Shown piece by piece: positions 5,301 through 5,467 of a DNA stretch of 5,467 nucleotides (the first letter of the stretch is position 1; every line of letters starts with the position of its first letter). Position numbers and translations under genes: made by a program. The stretch comes from Methanobacteriota archaeon (lineage in GTDB: Archaea > Methanobacteriota > Methanobacteria > Methanobacteriales > Methanobacteriaceae), in assembly GCA_023436175.1 (NCBI GenBank), contig JAEZKE010000067.1, forward strand, positions 1-5,467. The letters run 5' to 3'. Under the pieces are notes generated by a model, which was given only the letters and a program-made list of their open reading frames with translations, searched no databases and was not told the DNA's origin.

Positions 5301-5324
5301 AAACGGCCTTAATTTTAGCCGTTT
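5301..5324 (-). terminator. Terminator- or attenuator-like hairpin in the DUF898 leader
   Basis: AAACGGC (5301-5307) and GCCGTTT (5318-5324) form a 7-bp stem with a 10-base AT loop. In gene direction the stem runs into TTTTCTTATATT, a reasonable U-rich tail. It ends about 20 bases before the ribosome binding site of the DUF898 gene, so it could stop readthrough from upstream or act as an attenuator. A 23-codon frame (MSMDNKKRLKLRPFSYIKQY and three more codons) crosses the stem and stops one base before the DUF898 ATG, which may be chance. Confidence 0.45.
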
Positions 5325-5390
5325 CTTGTTGTCCATACTCATTTATCTTTTAAATTTCGACTCCATTCGACATTCCCCGTTAAACGTCAA

Positions 5391-5412
5391 AGACGACCTT
5401 TTTGGGTCGTCT
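5391..5412 (-). terminator. Intrinsic terminator-like hairpin after the upstream gene
   Basis: AGACGACC (5391-5398) and GGTCGTCT (5405-5412) form a perfect 8-bp, GC-rich stem with a 6-base loop. It sits just after the stop codon of the gene entering from the right. In gene direction the tail is TTGACGTTT, only moderately T-rich. Position and stem strength support a transcription stop at this gene's end. Confidence 0.6.
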
Positions 5413-5413
5413 C

Positions 5414-5467
5414 TCATGTTGCAGCTACTTCGTCAAGTTCATTCATACTGTAATGTTCTTCACTAAA
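5414..5467 (-). CDS. C-terminal end of an upstream gene, cut by window edge
   Basis: The last 17 codons before a TGA at 5416-5414 read FSEEHYSMNELDEVAAT and are open to the window edge. The stop is followed directly by a terminator-like hairpin, as expected at the end of a real gene. The tail is acidic. Too little is present to name the family. Confidence 0.5.
   Translation of the reverse strand, partial: FSEEHYSMNELDEVAAT

Noticed and set aside
1..5467. tRNA or rRNA genes, insertion sequences, transposase or recombinase genes
   Set aside because: No cloverleaf, rRNA-like conserved stretch, terminal inverted repeats around a gene, or recognisable transposase or recombinase motif was seen on either strand.

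Overview
The window is AT-rich DNA with strong AGGAGG-type ribosome binding sites, short intergenic gaps and a DUF898-type membrane protein. This fits a low-GC Firmicute or relative. A diderm lineage such as the Negativicutes is possible but cannot be shown from this sequence. Every supportable gene lies on the minus strand, so transcription runs from right to left.

Layout in the direction of transcription. (a) 5467-5414: the last 17 codons of an upstream gene, followed by a terminator-like hairpin at 5391-5412. (b) 5269-4901: a small two-helix DUF898 membrane protein with a second hairpin in its leader. (c) 4823-2856: a 655-residue STAND/ORC-like P-loop ATPase with a clear Walker A, Walker B and sensor region, a winged-helix-like stretch and a HEPN-like C-terminal helical domain. 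(d) 2476-1871: an exported 201-residue protein with two BamE/SmpA-like modules. (e) 1693-980: a HEPN-type protein with an R-N-x3-H motif and a partial N-terminal zinc-ligand set. (f) 884-519: a small cytosolic protein of unknown function. (g) 262-1: an exported small protein cut by the window edge.

The most striking signal is not a gene. A 37-44 base element occurs once in each of the four consecutive intergenic gaps downstream of the ATPase (363-406, 934-970, 1749-1791, 2618-2661), always in the same orientation. It is absent from the gaps around the DUF898 gene and upstream of the ATPase. Two copies are identical over 35 bases. Read in the direction of the genes, each copy ends in a purine-rich, ribosome-binding-site-like run followed by an ATG that opens a short frame ahead of the next gene. 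The gaps at 263-518 and 2477-2855 share two further short blocks in the same order, so the spacers look related even though the genes between them do not.

Together the left three quarters of the window looks like an accessory array: unrelated single-gene cassettes, alternately exported and cytosolic, joined by a common spacer and headed by a HEPN-bearing ATPase. A defence island, or an array of immunity-type genes from a polymorphic toxin locus, are both reasonable readings. No toxin, nuclease active site, recombinase or transposase is visible, so neither is proven.
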